DNA of 64,000 nt from Miscanthus floridulus (GCF_019320115.1 NC_089584.1:53813633-53877632); one strand, 5' to 3'. Positions 35,366-48,884 are shown, counted from the first letter of the stretch. Program-made: numbers and translations. The notes: generated by a model from the sequence alone, not told the origin.

Positions 35366-35933
35366 AATCCCAAGCATTGTATATATTGTTTCTCAGAATA
35401 CAATTGAAACCCATTTTTAGTTGTTCTAATTTCTTGAGAAGTTCCCCGAGCCTATCGTTGGTCTCGGCAATACGATTACACTATAAGGGAGACTCAGCTC
35501 TGCCTCCGCAAAACCAAATCTCCCTCGGGGGCTAGAGGGGGAATTCCCCCTAAAGTCCCACGTGCCATTTTTTAGTCATCTTTCGAAAAAATTCCTATGC
35601 CAAACCCTCTAGCACGCTCTGACAAATCGGTTGCGGAAAACCCAAGGACCAAAAGCCCGACTCAAGGGCTGAAGGCCGGTTGAGTCGTGAGACAGCCTAA
35701 GCCTCTAGGCTATGGTGCTCCCTCACCACCTTTTGCCTAGGGGATGGCTTAGGCTCCAAAGAGTTTTTTTGCAAAGAAATCAGATTGGAGACAACAAGAG
35801 GGCAGAGGCTCGGAAATACAAGACAAACGATTAAAGAAACACGAGTACTTTAAAAAGAAAGGCCTCGACGGCCACAAGTGTTATGATACAAAATCTAATT
35901 CCTACTCTATTTACATGGCCACTCGGGCCTAGG
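35366..35933. other. T3 spacer between pol and the antisense gene
   Basis: About 570 bp with no ORF of note. The pol stop and the stop of the minus-strand gene face each other across it, so both 3' ends and their poly(A) signals should lie here. I could not identify the signals. Confidence 0.6.
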
Positions 35934-38900
35934 TCAAGGCTCAGCACCTTCGGCGTTGGCAAACGGCGGGGGAGGGACCACCTCCTCTTCAAACAACATT
36001 GCCAGCGTGGTGTCAGGGCCTTCCGCCGCCTCCAACAGCTTCGTCACCACCTCGTCGGCCTCGTCATCATCATTGGGCAAGACATAGCCATCGCTGATGG
36101 CTTGAAGGTCAACACCAACATAGTGCGAGGCGATGACGGCCAGTGTGCGCTTGACGCCCGTGTGTAGTGCTCCTCGGAGCTGCTCATGCACTTGACTGCT
36201 CAGTGCAGTCAGATGGCTCCCAAGGGAGCTTCCTAACTGAACCCCCTCGACCGCCAGGGCATTGCAGGTGGCATGGGCGGCACTCTTCAGCGCCTCGTGC
36301 TCCCCGATCTCGGTCTCGAGCACCATCTGCACCGCACTAGAAGCCTCAGCTGCCCGAGTAACCTCCGCCTCTGACTCTGCACCATGGAAAATGGAATGAG
36401 GTTGAGCGAGGGAAAAACAACCTAAATTCAGGGCAGAAGCCTACAAAACTCACCCTTGGTCTTCTGCTCCCAGCGTCGGGTCTCAACCCGACCAGCCTTG
36501 GCTTTCTCCTTCCAGCATAGGGCCTCGGCCCAGGAAGCCTCGGCCTTCTCCTTTAGGCATTGGGCCTTGACCTAAGAAGCCTCAGCCACCCTGGAAGCTT
36601 CACTCCCCAGCTCTGCGTCACACAAGGAAGTTAGGGAATGAACATAAGGAAAAGAAAATAAAACAAGGGGACTAGGACTCACCCTCGGCCGTCCCCCTCC
36701 AAACCATAGCCTCGGTTTGCGAGGCCTCAGCTGCTGCAAGGGCCTCATCCAAAGCACCTTTTGTTAGCTGGTGCGCACTCTGTTCCGCCCCTAACTACCC
36801 AGCAAGAGCCATGGCCAAGGCTATAGCTTCTATGGCTTGAGCCCTGAAGGCATCCCAATCACTGGCCGCGCGGGTGAGCTCCTCCTCCAACTCCTTGACC
36901 CGCACCGCTAGAGGGGCGAGCTGCTCCTAGGTCGTGGCCGCCTCGACCTTCATGTCAGCACAATGAAGGTGGAGGTCCTCCACCTCTGCGCTCTGCGCCA
37001 ACAGGAGCTCGTTGGTGCCGGTAAGAAGGCCCTTCTGCCGCTGAAGCTGGTCCCAGATATCCCTCTCCTGGTGGAGGAAGACCGACTTCCCAAGAGATCG
37101 GGTCTTGAGCTCTTGGGCAAAATAGAACAGGGGTCAATCCCTACAGAGAAAGCTCGGAAAAAGACCACCGCATGGGAAAAGAAAGCACGAACCTGGGCGA
37201 CTCCGGGCAAATCGTTGGCCACCACGGACAGAGCCATCTGTAGAGACCGCTCCACAAGCTGGCGGTACTGCTCAAACATGTCCCAGCGACTGCCCTCGGC
37301 CATGTCATCGAGGGCAAACAGAGGACCTGCCTCAGGATCATCCTGGCTTTGCCACAGGACACGTGGGTGGTTCCACTCATGAGGTTTGGGTCGCACCCGC
37401 GTGAGGGCTGAGCTTCCCTCACCCAGAGTTGGAACCGGCTGTTCCACGACACCGACTGCCTCGGCACCGGCCATCTCTTGTGCCCGGGAAGTATTGTCGG
37501 AGGAGATCGGAAGAATCTCCACCTCCCGGGCGATCTCTCGCAATGGCGGCGGGCCTTGAACCAAGGGTGCCGCCAAGGCCTTCGCCGCCTTCATCTCCAT
37601 TTCCTGGGCTGGCAGCCCCACCATGATCACGTCAGTGTTGGTGGTCCCGGGGGCTCCGGCCTCTACCATCATGGCCTCGGTGGTCCCGGGGGCTCTGACC
37701 TCCGCCATTGTGGCCTCGGCGGTCTCGGGGGCTCTGGCCTCTGCCATCGTGGCCTCGGTGGTCGCGAGGGCCCCGGTGCCCACCGCAGCGGCCTCGATGG
37801 TCTTGGGTGCCGCAGTCTCCGTTGCCCCAGCCTACGAAACCCTGAGGACCTCGGTCCTAGTGGTCTCGGTGGCCAAGGGAACTCCAGCCGCATCCGACCC
37901 ACAAGCCTCGCCATCGTGGGGCGAAGGCGCTACCTCCCCTTCCAGTGTTAGGGCCACCTTGGTAGCCCCTCCTGGAGGGGTCGGCTCCTTCGGGTCGGCC
38001 CTCGCCGACGCTGTGCCACGATGCATGGTGGCTTGTGCCTCCGCCACCCAGTGGGTGGTGGAGCGGGGTTAACCTTGAGCGCTTTGAGGGGCGCCAAGGT
38101 AGGCACCTCTGCAGGCTGCTTCTTGCTAAGGACAAGATGATCATAGGGTCAGTATAAGACAAAAGAACGAACAAAAGGCACTGTGACCCCACCAAAAATA
38201 CACCTACCTTGAGCGGGGCAGCAACCGCTTCGCCACAGCAACCCTCATCCGCAAAGGCAGCGGCAGCAGAGGCATCACCTCCATGTCCATCGGCGCCGGT
38301 TGGTCCTCAATGGACCCCGGCGCCCCCTCGGTCCTCTGCGAGGGCAGTTGCGTTGCCTCCACCACCACTTGTTCCACCACTGCCGCCGAGCCCACCAAGC
38401 TGACGGCGCGTTTGCCCAATGTCCATGCCTTGGGCGTGTCAGCCTCGGCCCTGGAGCGGGCAATTGTTGACCCCAGGTCCGCTCCTCCTCCTCCCGGGAG
38501 TGCCGGGCTGCTTGCCAATGCCCTAGGCACCACCTCCACTATGTTAGGGAGATGGTCTAGGGGACCTCGCCCCACCTCGCCCTCGTCATCCCTGTCTGAG
38601 GCCTCCATCGATAGCGACAGTGACGGGGATTCCTCCAACGGGAGACCATCCTTCCTTTGTTGATGGTGGTGCTTGTCCAGCTCCTCGCGCGCGAGGATCT
38701 TCTTCGTGCGCTTCGCCGCCTAGGCGTCTTTCCATTTTTTCTACGCATCGGCGTGCGCCCGGTTGATCGCCCGCCACCTCACGTCCTTAGGAATGGGTGA
38801 TAGAGAGGAGCGCATGTCCCTCATCCCCTGTAGGAATGGCGAACGCGCATAAGGAAACAAGAAGTAAGAAGAAATGGAGGAGGCTCGGGGGCTACAACGG

Positions 38901-39829
38901 CGCATGACTTACCAACGAGGGGAACCCCCGCGATGGTCACATCACGATGGGGGTCAAGTTGCCGCCCCTCAACTTTGCCTCTACCGTCTTCCGCACCTGA
39001 CGAAGAATTTCCTCATCAGAAAGGGCAGAGGAGGACACCCAGATGCCCTCAATGGGCTCACCCGGCCTCATCTCGAACAGCCACTGCCACCGAGCCATCA
39101 GCGGCAGTACCCTCCGGCGGTGGAAGGCGGCCACGACCACAGCCGCGGTAAGGCCATGGCCCCGTAGCCTCTCCAGCCCCTCCAGAAGTGGCTGCAGCTT
39201 AGGCTAGTCGTCCCTCAGGACGCCATACTTCCACCTCTCTAGGCAGCTCCCCACAATTTGCCCAGTGTAGGGGGAAGTTCTCCATCGTCGTTGCGAAGGT
39301 AGAACCAGCTCATGTACCATCGGCGGTTAGATGATGCGAGCTGGGCCGAGATGTAGAGGTGCTGGCGGTCCTAGCACACTTGGAGAGTGCAGCCGCCAGC
39401 CCTCGTCGCTTTCCTCGTGCCCGACGTGCCCGTTGGCTTAGTGGTGTGCCCCGCCCGGAAGAGATGGAGCCATAACTCCCAATGGGGAGCAATCCCCAAG
39501 TACCCCTTACAGACGACAACGAAGATGGCCGCCTGTGCGATGGAGTTGGGGTTGAAGTTGTGGAGCTCCACGCCATAGTAGTGTGGGAGCGCCTGCATGA
39601 ACCGATCTGCTAGGACACCGAGGCCACGCTCGTGAAAGGAGACGAAGCTCATGACATAACTGTCGTGGGGCCTCGGCTCCGGCTCGCCCAACGAAGTGAT
39701 CCACTCCAGCCTATTAGGGTCCATCACTGGATGAAGGAGTCCGCCATCGACGAGTGACTGAAGCATCTCCTCGGTGACGTCCAATGGATCCCAGGGGTCT
39801 GCCTCGATGACAACGATGTCGCCGGCCAT
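35934..39829 (-). pseudogene. T3 antisense gene, six exons (putative gypsy-type transposon protein)
   Basis: Start ATG 39829 (MAGDIVVIEADPWD), stop TGA 35936-35934. Proposed exons: 39829-38913, 38827-38208, 38125-37193, 37112-36683, 36612-36454, 36376-35934. The five introns are 70-85 nt with GT donors; all acceptors are AG except intron 3, now CAA where CAG is expected. Exon 1 (DSYVMSFVSFHERGLG, YYGVELHNFNPN) matches the plant 'putative gypsy type transposon' family (Transposase_28 in Pfam, from memory). Exon 2 is charged, exon 3 carries 15-residue EATMAEARAPGTT-type repeats, and exons 4-5 are coiled coil. Antisense ORFs are known in Tat elements such as Grande; their role is unclear. Several TAG/TGA codons and frameshifts near 39265 and 38070 disable it. 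The summed exons are close to 1167 codons. Confidence 0.78.
37640..37800 (-). repeat. 45 bp coding repeat in exon 3 of the antisense gene
   Basis: About three and a half degenerate 45 bp units (GCCTCGGTGGTCCCGGGGGC on the plus strand) encode imperfect 15-residue repeats rich in Ala, Glu, Thr and Pro on the minus strand. Confidence 0.7.
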
Positions 39830-40010
39830 GGATGCGGTGGAGGGATCGAATGGGGCAGTGAGTTCTTCTCTCTCTCTCTCGCTCTTTCTCACTTTCTCCC
39901 TATCTCGCTCTTCTCCCTTCTTCTTCTCGACACCCGCTGCTCTAGCAATGGCTTGAGGAGGTAGAGCTAATGCAGGCAAGGTAAGGTGAGGAGGGGCGAG
40001 ACTCTTTGAG

Positions 40011-40017
40011 TATTTAT
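40011..40017 (-). promoter_or_regulatory. Possible TATA box for the T3 antisense gene
   Basis: ATAAATA on the minus strand, about 185 nt upstream of the ATG at 39829, with a (GA)n tract between them at about 39868-39890. This is position-based inference only. Confidence 0.4.
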
Positions 40018-40109
40018 GCAGGGTGAAGGCAAAGCAGTCGGGTGATAAAATCGGGAAAGTTTCCCCTCGATCCGGTGTGGTTAACCATGATCCGATTTTG
40101 CCACCCACA

Positions 40110-42065
40110 CGCCCACTTCTTTCTCATTAATTGCGGGAACAGTTATGTCCCATCCACCATGTCACACTCGGCCACTACGGCAGCATGCGTCGTTTCACCT
40201 CCCTAGGAAACTACCTCAAAAGGTGCACCATCCATTGCCGAGCCGATGGGGAAGATATTCCCCCCACCGTATTCCTTTCAGATGAAGGAACCGGGCTCTG
40301 AGCCTATTATGGTCCAGGGGTTTGAAGGCTGGGCCCCTAGGGGTTTTGATAGCCGCCCTAGGACAATAGAGTCAGGGATGACCACGGGCGAGCCTATATG
40401 GGGCTGAGGCCCAAGCAAGCGAAATGATTGGGACACCCTAAGTCGTGTTCGAGATCGGCAAGGAAGTCTCCGAATGGGATCCCACCGTAGGGAGGCACCA
40501 AGCCACCGAGGCCCAGCGAACAGCCTTGGCACCCACTAGAGAAACCCTCTAGTACTCTTGGAGTGCGTCTTTGGACCGCTAGCCATCCCCTAGCGAACGG
40601 GGCATGGGCCTCCACTCGGACTCACCCGATAATAGCTCACCGGAAGTGCCAACGCTCGTGCCCACCGAGGGTAGCCTAGCACATTCCACCCCTCCTTCCG
40701 AGCGAAAAGGAAGCATGAGGGTCATACAAAAAAGCCAGGGGAATCCCCGATGGACCTCTCGCCCCGTGTAGAGGCTAGGGGGCTCTTCCTGCAATCTTGC
40801 CGAGACCTAGCAACCCCGGTTCGCACTCAAAGGGGCTCGGCAAAACAACCCCTCCTTCCAAGCAAAAAGGAAGTGCGAGGGTCATACAAAAAGCCAGGGG
40901 GCTCCTGATGGCCCTCTTGCTCCGTGCGGAGGCTAGGGAGCCCTTCCTGCAACCTCGCTGAGACCCCACGACCAAGGCTCATGCCCAAAGGGGCCTCAGC
41001 AAACAAACCCTCAAGCGCGAGGGGCATATAAAAAGCTAGGGGAGCTCCCGACGGCCCTCTCGCTCCATGCAGAGGCTAGGAAGCTCTTCCTGCAACCCTG
41101 TCGAGACCTAGTGGCTCTGGCTCACACCCAAATGGGCTTGGCAAACAAACCCTCTGTTCGAATGAAAAGGATATGTGAGGGTCAAATAAAAAAGCTAGGG
41201 GACCCCTGACCGCCCTCTCACTCTAGGCGAAGGCTCGGGGGCTCCTCCTGCACCCAAGACAAAGACAAACGATCTAAGTCTGTGCTAGAAGTTTCGTTAC
41301 AAATGCGATAAAGGGCACCGAGCCCGTTACAGTCTAGGGGTTCGAAAGCTAGGCCCCCTGAGGTTTTGACAGCCACCCCAGGGCAATAGAGTTAGGGATG
41401 ACTTTGGGGCAAGCCTATGAATGGCCGAGGCCTAAGCAAACAATCGCTCGAGGTGTCCCAAGTCATGTCTGAGACCGGCAGGGAGGTCTCCGAATGGGAT
41501 CCCACCGTAGGGAGGCACCGCGCCACCGAGGCCTAGCGAACGGCCTCGGCACCCACTAGAGAAACCCTCTGGTACTCTTAGAGTGCGTCTTTGGACCGCT
41601 AGCCGTCCCCTAGCAAACGGGGCACGGGCCTCCACTCGGACCTACCCGATAACAGCTCACTAGAAGTCCCAACGCTCATGCCCACCGAGGGTAGCCTAGC
41701 ACATTCCACCCCTCCTTCCGAACAAAAAGGAAGTGTGAGGGTCATACAAAAAGCCAGGGGAACCCCTGATAGACCTCTTGCTCTGTGCGGAGGCTAGGGG
41801 GCTCTTCCTGCGACCTTGTCGAGACCCCCGTGACCCGAACTCGCACTTGTGAGCTCGGCAAATACGATAAAAACTCCTCACTCGAACACAAAAACGAAAA
41901 AGCCCCTAGAGGAGTAACTCCACTCCTCCAGGGCCTCGGGGGCTACACCCGGTGGGTGCGCTCGCGCGCACCCACCGAAACCTCAAGAAGCAAAACATAA
42001 TCCCTATGGGAGCGACTACAAGCCAAGTCTTGATAAACCCTCAGGGAGAGTGCACTCACTCCCCC
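40110..42065 (+). repeat. T3 3' untranslated tandem-repeat region
   Basis: A block of about 560 bp at 40295-40850 recurs at 41315-41870 (offset 1020 bp, for example CACCGTAGGGAGGCACC). Inside and between them is a shorter repeat of about 140-160 bp beginning CCCTCCTTCCGA, with units near 40689, 40849, 41007, 41150 and 41708. No gene is visible; short ORFs follow the repeats. Confidence 0.8.
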
Positions 42066-42082
42066 TGAGGCTCGAGGGCTAC
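42066..42082 (+). other. PPT region of T3
   Basis: TGAGGCTCGAGGGCTAC directly before the 3' LTR. It is purine-rich with several pyrimidines, as often seen in this group. Confidence 0.6.
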
Positions 42083-43371
42083 TGTCGGGTCCCATAAAAT
42101 AGGGTACCCCGAGCGTACACCAAAAGGGGCACTTAAATCCCATCGACGACAAAGTTAGAGGGTAAGCCATGGGCTCATCACCAGCCTCGTCCGAGCCCAC
42201 CCGGCTCTCCGCATCGCCTTAGGCCTCTCACAGGAGGTCTCGGTGTCCTGACGCAATTTTTGCCTCATGCGAGGCCTCTCACGGAAGGCCTCAACAAGGA
42301 GCCCAATCTCTGTCTCACACGAGGCCTTATTCTCCATATCGCTCGAGGCCAACTTGTCCATAGCCCGTCGCCCCCACCTCGACCAGTCTTCCCGATAGCA
42401 TGTCATGTCCCATTAATACGTCTAACCACTCCCGCAATCTCAGCCGAACGATGGCTCGACACCGCAGAATGGCCGATGGGACATGAGGTCACATCAGCAC
42501 CATATCGGCTAAGATAGGGCACGACAGGGATTACCAGCCACTGTATTCTGACGCTGTGCCCACGATTAGCACCCACACTACACTGTGCCCTGCAATCCCC
42601 ACCTCGAAAACAACACGACATGGGTAGCCTAGCCCAGGTCATCATCACCTCCGAACTAGCACACCAGATCAACCGCTCTCTCCGAGCCTCGGCACTCTGC
42701 ACCAGGGTCTTGGCTATCTCAGGATTCGTGTCTGCCAAGACCCCCCACCACGGTGCGGCCTTAGCACCAACCGAGCCTCGGCCTCGCGCACAGTCAATCC
42801 ACAGCGACCCGCACGCTAACCACCACACCCGCTCTGAGGTAGCCTTGGAGCTCCCATGATGCACAGGATTGGATGTGACCAGCACGCTGCCCCAGTGATC
42901 CAAGGATGGACCACTCCGATGACTACTCCGCCATAGGAACAGGCTATAGGGCTTGAACACACCACCTCTGTTCGCACGACGCCATATAGTTAGCACATGT
43001 ACTGCCCTTGTCCTCCCTTCAAACTATAAAAGGAAAGGAGTAGGGCTATTTCTAGGGGGAGATAGGTTCTCACGAAGAGCAACACTCTGTAACGCGCACA
43101 CTTCCCTGCCGCTTGAGAGCAACGTCTTAAGCAGCCCACATCACTCCCCACCGAGACCTAGGACTGGCTCCCTCTCTCACCTAGCTTGTAACCCCCTACT
43201 ACAAGCACTTTGGTGCAAGGAATACAAGATCAATCTCTCAGACTAGACGTAGGGCTCAAATTGCCCGAACCAGTATAAACCTTGTGTCTCTTTGCATCAC
43301 CATCCAGAATCAGGAACACACAGAACAAATTCACTAGTTGGTTGAGGACCCCCTGGTCTAAAGCACCGACA
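42083..43371 (+). repeat. T3 3' LTR
   Basis: 1289 bp, the same length as the 5' LTR. A TATA box lies at 43024-43030. It ends ACCGACA and is followed by the TATTC duplication. Confidence 0.93.
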
Positions 43372-43376
43372 TATTC
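43372..43376. repeat. Target-site duplication of T3 (right)
   Basis: TATTC, identical to 22966-22970. Confidence 0.9.
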
Positions 43377-46300
43377 ATCTCTAGATTAGCAACTAACCTA
43401 TGCCAAAGATATGGAATATCATTTAGTAACATGCAATAGTAACCATAGCCGGTGTAACATTTCCATATTCATCATAACCATGAAATTCCATCAATTAATG
43501 CTATGTTGCCGCTGCTTAGTTAAGTTCGCACTATCCGGGAGAGATGATGACTTGAATCGATTTCAACCAGCTGGGGAGTTATTCCTAACACAAACCCAGA
43601 AATACCAGCACTAAGGTAGTCTTAGGTCACCTTTGGTACAACTCAAGTATAGTCATAGGTCCGATCAACGCTGCACCCTCAGAGATACTACTAGTCTACT
43701 AGGAAGTTTAGGCTGACCTACCCTTGGACTCATGCCACTAGCTCCCCGCAAATCCTTACTTCCTCCAGTGTGCACACTTTCACTTACCGTGTCCCAGCCT
43801 GAGTTGAGCTACTCGGCTTCACTATCAGAATGAGTTATCCAACCAGCTAAGTATTAGGCATGCGTTCAACATGACATGAGGATGTATAGCGAATCGGTCC
43901 TTAACCAACACAGATGGGGATAAATAGGCACCAAGACCTCCATGACTTGTTGCTAATCTATCACAATCTCGCCTGGTCTCCTTTTATTCATCAACACATG
44001 GTTTTTTCCATGATAGCAAATATAGCCAACAGTGCTTTGGTATCCACCTATATCTCATAGGTGACAGGAAATCACCTGACTTCTATCGGTCTAAGCATTG
44101 CTAAGCATACATTCGATCCTGGACCTACATAGGATTCAAGGTATATTTCTGGACAAAGTAGTTCTATGCATCAAGTGGTTCCAATCAACTCTTATAACCT
44201 AATGCATAAAACATAAAAGGACTCAAGTGATATTTGTAAAAACATAGGAGGCTTAGAATGCTCCAAGGCTTGCCTGGGATCCAACACAAGTTAGTTTAGT
44301 TAGCTCGCACCATCCTAGTGATATCTCTGGTCCTAACACTTGCTTAGTCCTTCCACCTTTGGGATAGGTCCATCGTACACCATCTTCAGGTTTGGCTCCA
44401 ACATCACATCCTTTTAATTCTTGTGTGGTTCATCTAGCATACCTAAATGAGATGCAACAGTGCAAGTGCATGAATGCAAAGAATGGTAATACGAATGCAT
44501 CACATAAAAGCGTTCAAGACAAGCACAAGATTAAGCATGACCTAGGCACCTAGAGTTATTTAACTAAACATTGTTCTAGCATAACAGGTGGATATGGAAA
44601 GCATATTGAGCATGACATACCTGTTAACTTAAGTTCAGCTATTGCAAGCATTTATCAATCATGAACTAACAAGTTTAGCCAAATAAAAGCACACATGTAT
44701 AGATATCTAGACAGCAACATAGTAGTCACTTGGTTCAATCATAACTGGAGTTATAAGCATCCAACAAGAGTGATCCTAGACTTTATGGAAAGCTAATGAA
44801 ATTACCTAAAACTTTGTAATTAACACCAAAAGCTGATTTAATAAATAACAAGGTAAAAATACATTATGAAGTAGAGCTTATACAACTAAGGATAGAAAAC
44901 TGATATTAACTTCATAAATGCATATCTCAAGTTATGTTCATCCAACAAGCATGATCCTTAACTTTATAGAAATCTTATTAAGTTATATATAACTTTCTTA
45001 TTATCATCTTAAGATGATTCTATAGCTAACAAGGTTAAACAACATCAAGAAGACATCTCTGTCCAGATTTGGACACAACCTGCCATTCCATTTTGAATAG
45101 CAATAACTAGAGTTCTAGACCACCAAAAGTAGTGATCTTAGACATTTTGGAAAGATTAGAAAAATAACTAAAACTCTCCTATTATAACTAATACATGATT
45201 CCATGTTTAAACAAGCCAAAAAATACAATCATTCATATCTGTCCAGAGGACATGCAAAACCTGACAGCAAACTTCTAAAATCTATAACTCCTAAACCATC
45301 AGGCCTAAAATCATGAAATTTTAGGACAAGCAAGATAAGGAAATTATCTACAACTTTGGCATTCACCATATTTATAGAAAACATATTTGATCCATGAAGT
45401 TATCATCACAATAGAAAATGCACATGCAACCATTTCAGAATATAAAAATTTGATGTTTCACTTGTTTTGCTAACAAAGAGCAACACACATGAGTCATTCA
45501 AGAACTTTAACCACCACTAACATACTTAGCAACTCTTTATTGAACAGCAATCACTAAAAGCATCACCAAATATAATTACAAGCTTTATCTACTATTATGC
45601 TTTTATTAATCCTTTCTCCTAATAAACATATATATTATTTTAGTGATATATGAGAACAACTAGTTTGGGGTTGAGACTTTTATGAGTGGTATATGTTATC
45701 AAAACATGGCTACTACACAAATTTCATATGCTCAAGTTTTATAATTTAATTACTACAAAAAAGACAAATTGCTATTGCAAGAAAACACGTAAAAGCAAGA
45801 TAAATCTAAAGATCACCATTTTCTATCAATATATAGCCATATTATGGTTTCTCAGGTCATAATATCACCATGCCAAGGCAAAGGAACCACATTTCACATT
45901 TTTGTATATGTAAATTATTTATAAACCATTTAAAACCATTTATCAAGCATTATTCAAGTTAAATTCATAACTCAGACATTAATGCACCAAAAATTATGGG
46001 ATTCTAACTAGAGCTCACACATGCCATAAGTATACTAGAATAAAATTTTTAGGTCATTTAGAGCAGCAAATAGTAGATATAATAATAGCAAGTAGAATAA
46101 GCAAAAATTCACCATTAGTCATGATTAAATCAAAACATCATAAAAAACAGTGTACAAACAACATGTTTAATATTTTTCTTAGCTAGCACATGCCAAAACA
46201 AGACTAACAAAACTAGAATCATATTTTTAGGACATTCCTACTTCAAGATATGCATCCGACAACTTTAAAGGATTTTTAAAAGCACTTTGCAAGAATAAAT

Positions 46301-47584
46301 AAAAACAACAGAAACTTTCTACTAACACATATCACATTATAAATCTATTACGTATATCTACTCACAAGGATTACAAAAGTCTTCATTTGCTATTTTATGA
46401 TTTTTCTATGATTTATTATGATTTTCCAAATTTTAGCCGATTAAATGCAATAAACAGAAAAAGATAAAAGAAAAACACATTTGCATCGAGAACCCTGGAC
46501 TTTCCTCTAATTAACCAAGCCCATACATAAAAAATCCTTCTCTTTACGCATTTTGCATCTGGACCTAGCAAAAAGTTTCTATCTACATTTGACTCCCTTT
46601 TCTTCTTCCTCGTCATGGCTGGGAACAGAGGATGGAGGGGCCGTGCTAGGGCTTGGCAGCGGCCAGCCATGGATATGCGTTGCTCAAGCTTGGCCGACTA
46701 TAGATAGCAATGGCCCGACCATGGTAGCCAGTGGTAGGAAGTGGCAGTGGCCTCAGGCTCCCGGCCTAGTTTCGCCCGATAAGGAGGCGTGCGAGAGCGA
46801 GGAGATGGTGGTAGAGCAGGTTGCGGTGGCGGTGTTGTAGTGGCCGGGTGGGTGGAGGACAAGGAAGGGAGTGGCAGTGATGGGCATAGCTCTGCTCGGC
46901 CAACAATGGTGGGTGCGAGAGAGAGAATGAGATAGAGCAAGAGGGAGGGAGAGCGAGTCAATGGGAGAGACCGAGGGAGCAGCGCTTGGCCTTTGTTTTC
47001 TCGAACACTGGTGCGAGGTGGCAAGCAGCGGGCACACTAGAGGGCCACGTGGCACTTGGCTCCTGCCTATGGTCAGCCATGATGAATTCTAGCTCCAATT
47101 AGTTTGATTCAAAAGACCACAAAAATACATCTAAAACTCCAAACTTCCACCTCCGTAACTCCTAATCCGTTTAGTTTTGGCACAAGCTATAGTAACCAAA
47201 GTTGTAGAGCTACATGAGTACTCCAACTTTGATTAAAGGAGTTTGGTCCAAATCAAAATGGTTTGTGAGATATAAATTCCCAAAGAGGGCTACTTGAAAA
47301 CTAAAAACAGAATTCAGATATTCAGTCCAAGTTTCACAAATTCAGCGAAACTAGCAGTTTTGGGAATTGAATTTGGTGATCCAAACATGCTCTAAAGGTG
47401 ATGAGACTTATTTTGTTGCTTCCTCCACACAGTGTACTTCAACTCATATTAAGGAATCCAGTTGAGTTACCATATGAATTTGGAAGATAAAAATATCACA
47501 ACATATCAACCTGCTGTTGCCGATCAAGGACTTACAAAAATCCTAGAGAGACCAAAACAGCACTTATTCAAATTTGAGACCACT

Positions 47585-47975
47585 ATATGAGACACTTAGA
47601 AGTTGAATCGGGTCTTGATCCAAAAATAAAGTTTGTTCTACTTAAGTAGAACTACAACTTTTATTTAAGGCCAACTCCATGCAAGCACTCCAAATAGTTG
47701 GTCAACATAGGTCAAAACTATATCATGAAATAGACAATTTTAGCTATTCCCACACTTAGAAGCATTTTTTGACATTTTCTAAACATGAACCCTTCATGAC
47801 TTTTGTTGTAGAGTTCAATTAGAGTCATTTGGGAAAGGTAGCAAGGTTTGATCAACATCCCATGTTCCCATTCACCTGATGAAGCAATTCAAGAAAGATT
47901 ATAACTTATCATTTTATGTGACTTCTTGATTCCAAACTTCATGAAACTTTTTCACTGGTCAAGATAGATGCATGT
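47585..47975. repeat. Internal duplication in T1 LTR, copy A
   Basis: About 390 bp that recur at 48885-49280 in the same orientation. Examples are TATTCCCACACTTAGAAGCA and CCTTCATGACTTTTGTTGTA. Each copy lies next to a GC-rich block. Confidence 0.85.
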
Positions 47976-48884
47976 TGATGTAATGTACATGAAACAAGCA
48001 TGTTTAACATTACTCTTGTGAAATCTTAAAAGGGGTCCACATGTAAGCAAAGGTGTGTTGTCCAAGTTCAAGTTGGGACTCAATTTCATAGATTGCACCA
48101 CAACACCTTCATCATCACTTCAAAATTATGAACTAGAGATCATGATCATTGCTTGACATATCCTACTTAAGTCCAAATCCACTACTTAACTTGTGACTAA
48201 CACCTAGGGTAGAGAAGGACCGTAGGGCAGAGAACGCGACAGCGGTGAGCTCAGCCCGCCTCAGCCATGGCGTCATCCGTGCCCATGAGCTGTAGAGCGA
48301 GGGCAAAATGGAGGGAGTGCAGTGAGAGGGCGAGCGAGGAGTGGAGCTCAGGCATGTCCACATTGAAGCATCAAGTGAGTGAGGAGGAAGTGGCTGGTAG
48401 GGGCTCAGGGACAAGGGTGCGTGATGCTCAGCATGCTCGCCACGTCGACATTGCATCGAGCATGTGGCAGGCGACGGTGTGGCCACTGTGGGACACCATT
48501 TTGGGCTAGTACAGGCCAAAATGGTCCTTTGGCCTAAAAGCAAAGTTGAAGCCCATGAACTGCTCTACATCTTTCATTAAGGGCGCCGAGTCATTAGAGA
48601 AATAGATTAATAGGTAATTAAGCCTAGAGTTGACACTGTCAGCGACTAATCAAGGATTAAGCCTTGCTCTACTTGAGCTCGAATTACTTGGTCAAAACAT
48701 GGTCAAATTGATTCCAACATTTTGTATGTCCTTCTCTGAAACATATATTCCAACTTTTAATTTTGTCTCAACTTGTGGTGTTTAACAAATTTTAGAGAAC
48801 GTGGAACGCCAATGTCAATGACGATGAATTCCAGACTTGGAATTATTTAGAGCCCAGAAACAACAGCTGATTCCATCTTGAGTC

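Larger units (their letters stand above)
22971..43371 (+). mobile_element. T3: complete Tat-lineage Ty3/Gypsy element with antisense gene
   Basis: A 20.4 kb plus-strand element. It has two 1289 bp LTRs (TGTCGGG to CCGACA/CTAACA), an exact TATTC duplication, a PBS and a PPT. Gag-pol (24318-35365) is split by element N. A 6.7 kb region between pol and the 3' LTR holds an intron-containing minus-strand gene and tandem repeats. A second, additional RNase H domain and the long 3' region with an antisense ORF fit Tat-lineage elements such as the Grande and RIRE2 type. I counted about 15 mismatches in the first 200 bp of the LTR pair, so T3 is clearly older than T2 or N. Confidence 0.93.

Noticed and set aside
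36950..37783. Single 277-codon exon on the minus strand of T3
   Set aside because: It reads through a probable intron (37113-37192). The coiled-coil sequence expected next is in another frame after a splice.
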